Assembly (NCBI GenBank): GCA_937874695.1
Contig: CALNAJ010000027.1
Location: 240,589-304,588, forward strand
DNA: 64,000 nt
Origin: an uncultured Lactobacillus sp.
GTDB taxonomy: Bacteria; Bacillota; Bacilli; Lactobacillales; Lactobacillaceae
Direction of reading: 5' to 3'
The position numbers and the translations under genes are program-made. Every line of letters starts with the position of its first letter. The first letter of the stretch is position 1. The notes below the pieces were generated by a model. The model searched no databases and was not told the origin of the DNA. It saw only the letters and a list, made by a program, of their open reading frames with translations. This document shows, piece after piece, positions 61,475 to 64,000 of this stretch.

Positions 61475-62215
61475 CTACATCAGGATCTTGGAAAGGAAGT
61501 CTTGCGCCCGTTCAGTCTGTGGGTTGCTGAAGAATTCTTCTGGCGTGTTGTTTTCCTGAATGTAGCCATCGGCCATGAACCAGACGCGGTCAGCCACGGA
61601 CTTGGCAAAGCCCATTTCGTGAGTAACCACGACCATCGTCATTCCTTGTTGGGCAAGGTCCTGCATAACATTCAGAACTTCACCGACCATTTCAGGGTCC
61701 AAGGCAGACGTTGGTTCATCGAACAACATGACCTTGGGATCCATGGCGAGGGCCCGGGCGATGGCGACCCGTTGTGCTTGTCCACCAGAAAGGCTGGCAG
61801 GGAAGGCATCGGCGTGGTCATCTAAGTTGACTTGTTGCAGGAGTTCGTGGGCGCGCTTTGTAGCGTCGGCATCACTCACGTTCTTGACCTTCATAGGCGC
61901 CAACTTGATGTTTTCTAAGACGGTCATGTTAGGGAAGAGGTTGAAGTTTTGGAACACCATCCCCATTTGTTCCCGTAAGGTGTTGACCTTCTTGGTGTCC
62001 AGAGTCGTCAAATTCTGACCATCGAAGTCGACCTCGCCACTCGTTGGGGTTTCCAACAAGTTGAGGCACCGCAGGAAGGTACTCTTCCCACCACCGGAAG
62101 GACCGATGACAACGATCACTTGACCGGGATTGACTTGTTCTGAAATGTTCTTTAGAACTTGGTTGTCGCCGAAGTTCTTGGCGAGGTCCTTGACCTCAAT
62201 AATTGGTTTAGTCAT
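61475..62215 (-). CDS. glnQ: Polar amino-acid ABC transporter ATP-binding protein
   Basis: A 246-residue ATPase of the GlnQ/ArtP class with Walker A GPSGGGKSTFLRC, signature SLSGGQAQRVAIARAL, Walker B VMLFDEPTSALDP and switch VVTHEMGFA. It overlaps the fused permease gene by 8 bp and completes the importer. The symbol reflects the class; the real substrate may be glutamine or another polar amino acid. Confidence 0.9.
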   Translation of the reverse strand: MTKPIIEVKDLAKNFGDNQVLKNISEQVNPGQVIVVIGPSGGGKSTFLRCLNLLETPTSGEVDFDGQNLTTLDTKKVNTLREQMGMVFQNFNLFPNMTVLENIKLAPMKVKNVSDADATKRAHELLQQVNLDDHADAFPASLSGGQAQRVAIARALAMDPKVMLFDEPTSALDPEMVGEVLNVMQDLAQQGMTMVVVTHEMGFAKSVADRVWFMADGYIQENNTPEEFFSNPQTERAQDFLSKILM

Positions 62216-63683
62216 GTTGCATCTTCCTTTCGAAGTGGTTTAAGATCCGTGAGGCGGTAAAGGTCATGATGAAGTAGAGAACCATGATGACGGCGATTGG
62301 CGCTACCCCTCTGTAGGTGTCGGACCGCACGATGTTGCTTTGGAAGATCAGTTCGGAGACCCCAATGATGGAAACGATGGAACTATCCTTGATCAAGGTG
62401 ATAAATTCATTCCCTAATGATGGCCAGATATTCTTCAAGGCTTGTGGTAAGACGACGTAACGCAGGGTGTAGCCCTTGGTCATCCCCAGGCTCCGAGCGG
62501 CTTCAGTTTGGCCTTTATCCACGGAGTTGATTCCCCCACGAATGTATTCGGCGATGTAAGCCCCAGAGTTCAGTGAAATGGCAATAATCCCGGAAGTTAA
62601 TGCGGGGAGGTTGACGATGAGTCCTAAGCCGAAGTAAACGAACATGACTTGGACCATCATAGGCGTGCCCCGAATGAATTCGACGTAGGCCGTTGCTAAC
62701 CACCGTAAGGCAGTGGCGAAGACGCCACCTTGTGCCATCCGTGCGAGGGATAAGAGCACCCCGAGGATGAACCCGAAGAAGACGGAACATACGGTGATGA
62801 TCAACGTGTATTCGATTCCTTTAAGGAAGGCCTTCCAGTAGTGGAGCATGCTGGTGTTGACGGTGTTGGTCTTTAAGTATTTCCCAGCAGCGGGGAGGTA
62901 ATCCTTGTTGACGAGGTTTTGCTTTCTAATCTGATCGACAGACTTGTTGGCTGCGGCAACCAGGGAAGTAGAGCCCTTGGCAAACGCAACGGAAGCACTG
63001 GTATCGGAAGCACTTAAATTAAATTTACTTGGAATCATCGCTAATTCCTTGTTGTTGGCAACGTAAGCTTGGGCGGATGGTTTTTCCATCGCAACCCCTT
63101 GAAGCTTGTGACTCTGTAACCCTAAGATCAAGTCGGAAACGGAAGTCATCCCTTTGACGGTCGTGCCGCTGGTCTGCTTCTTGGATTCGTTGTACATGGT
63201 TGAACCGGTTTGGGCCCCAATGGTTTTGCCGACGAAGGAATCCTTATCTTTATAGATACCTTTGTCACTCTTGTTGATGACGATGCTGTACCCACCTTGA
63301 TAGTAGGTATGGGTGAAGTCGACGTTCTTCCGCCGAGCTGGCGTAGGGTTCATCCCGGAGATGACCATGTCGACCTTACCCGTTTGTAAGGCAACCAGCA
63401 GGGAATCAAAGGACATGGACTTAACGACTAACTTGACGCCTAAGTCCTTAGCAATCTTCTTCCCAACGGCAACGTCCATGCCGACAACTTGACTCTTGCC
63501 GTGAACGGTTGCTTGGAATTCATATGGTGGGTAGTCGGGGGAAGTTCCCATGACTAACTTTCCACTCTTCTGAACCTGGGCCAGCGAATCATCGGTGGCG
63601 GCTTGTGCCGTTGTCGTGGTGGCGGTCCATCCGGCAACGAGCGCCATCACCAATGCGATGGCCATAATTAATTTATTTTTCAT
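62208..63683 (-). CDS. Fused substrate-binding protein and permease for polar amino acids
   Basis: A 491-residue fusion typical of Lactobacillales glutamine-type importers. It has a signal peptide (to about residue 30, ending AQA), a family 3 solute-binding domain (about 32-270; LVMGTSPDYPPYEFQ, VDMVISGMNPTPARRK) and a permease domain with about four to five membrane helices (about 285-485; EYIRGGINSVDKGQTEAARS, NEFITLIKDSSIVSIIG). It has only one binding domain, unlike GlnP of Lactococcus, which has two. Confidence 0.92.
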   Translation of the reverse strand: MKNKLIMAIALVMALVAGWTATTTTAQAATDDSLAQVQKSGKLVMGTSPDYPPYEFQATVHGKSQVVGMDVAVGKKIAKDLGVKLVVKSMSFDSLLVALQTGKVDMVISGMNPTPARRKNVDFTHTYYQGGYSIVINKSDKGIYKDKDSFVGKTIGAQTGSTMYNESKKQTSGTTVKGMTSVSDLILGLQSHKLQGVAMEKPSAQAYVANNKELAMIPSKFNLSASDTSASVAFAKGSTSLVAAANKSVDQIRKQNLVNKDYLPAAGKYLKTNTVNTSMLHYWKAFLKGIEYTLIITVCSVFFGFILGVLLSLARMAQGGVFATALRWLATAYVEFIRGTPMMVQVMFVYFGLGLIVNLPALTSGIIAISLNSGAYIAEYIRGGINSVDKGQTEAARSLGMTKGYTLRYVVLPQALKNIWPSLGNEFITLIKDSSIVSIIGVSELIFQSNIVRSDTYRGVAPIAVIMVLYFIMTFTASRILNHFERKMQHD

Positions 63684-63718
63684 AATGACTTGCTCCTCTA
63701 TATGTGATGATGTATTTG

Positions 63719-63747
63719 AGTATAGCTGGCTTTGTTTATTTATGCAA
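63719..63747 (-). promoter_or_regulatory. Promoter of the second amino-acid importer
   Basis: On the minus strand TTGCAT (63747-63742) and TATACT (63724-63719) have 17-bp spacing. No T-box is present, unlike the first importer. The rest of the gap up to 63962 shows nothing I can name. Confidence 0.75.
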
Positions 63748-63962
63748 GTTTTATTTTGATAAATTCAGTTTTATACACAGTTTATCCATTTAAAATTCGC
63801 TTACATCCCCGATTTAAAGGGAAACGCCAAAAAAAATATACATTTTTGCTGAATAAATGAATTTTATAAGCTTAGTAATTGAACGAATGGGAAGTAAGTG
63901 CTAACATGTATAGTGTCTGTTTTATACGGATATCTATAAAATTTAAGAAAAGAGGAGTTACG

Positions 63963-64000
63963 ATGTCAGGACATTCTAAATGGCATAACATCCAGGGCCG
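63963..64000 (+). CDS. yebC: YebC/PmpR family protein, 5' end
   Basis: Only the first 12 to 13 codons are inside the window (MSGHSKWHNIQGR), the invariant start of YebC-family proteins, which act in transcription or in translation of proline-rich motifs. GAGGAG precedes the ATG. Confidence 0.9.
   Translation, partial: MSGHSKWHNIQG

Overview
The window is a stretch of core chromosome from a low-to-mid GC Gram-positive bacterium of the family Lactobacillaceae. Evidence for this is the gene orders mreBCD-minCD, ymfFH-rodZ-pgsA-cinA-recA-rny-ymdB-mutSL-ruvAB-yajC and alaS-ireB-ruvX, the divergent pepQ/ccpA pair, T-box leaders, a mannose-type PTS operon with a cre site, and a large KxYKxGKxW/LPxTG surface protein. 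A Levilactobacillus- or Lactiplantibacillus-like genus is plausible, but I infer this from gene order and base composition, not from a search. There are no tRNA or rRNA genes, prophage genes, CRISPR arrays or transposase genes in the window. Layout: 1-3598 cell-shape and septum-site genes (mreB 3' end, mreC, mreD, minC, minD). 3599-7015 a T-box-controlled amino-acid ABC importer, possibly for histidine, whose leader carries two successive antiterminator/terminator modules. 7523-11794 a peptidase-like pair (ymfF, ymfH), a RodZ-like protein and pgsA. 12480-17747 cinA, recA, rny and ymdB. 17781-27294 a DNA-repair block (mutS, mutL, ruvA, ruvB, yajC, dinB) in which ruvAB and dinB carry LexA-type boxes. 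27398-33136 nrnA, cshB and T-box-regulated alaS. 33570-38500 ireB, ruvX, a DUF1292 gene, zapA, cvpA, mutS2 and trxA. 38643-41820 a DUF2507 gene, murI, rdgB, a YfcE-like gene and a CbpB-like gene. 42184-44064 mscS and two small envelope-associated genes. 44136-51208 a LysR regulator, a histidine phosphatase, and a CcpA-controlled mannose-class PTS operon (IIC-IID-IIA-IIB) followed by a membrane protein and ptsI. 51300-52490 a ribbon-helix-helix protein with an SPFH protein. 52991-55306 pepQ and ccpA. 55612-61210 a membrane protein and a 1458-residue leucine-rich-repeat adhesin. 61475-63683 a second amino-acid ABC importer, with fused binding protein and permease. 63963 onward is the start of yebC. 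The most unusual content lies between the genes. Twelve copies of a roughly 180-195 bp dispersed element plus two fragments occur in 64 kb, in two related families (A and B). Primary sequence differs among copies, but base pairing is kept by compensatory changes in a closing helix, a probable inner long-range helix, and three hairpins, one of which has a conserved apical loop of the form (A/C)CCGNNCTNTGG. In all twelve copies the same (3') end is the end nearer to a gene or promoter, and at three loci two copies sit with their 5' ends facing each other. I find no conserved reading frame in them. They look like a structured RNA or a structured non-autonomous mobile element that I do not recognise. 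Other items worth attention are a near-continuous 110-nt hairpin right after alaS, a putative structured leader before cinA, and a palindromic operator in the promoter of the ribbon-helix-helix/SPFH operon.
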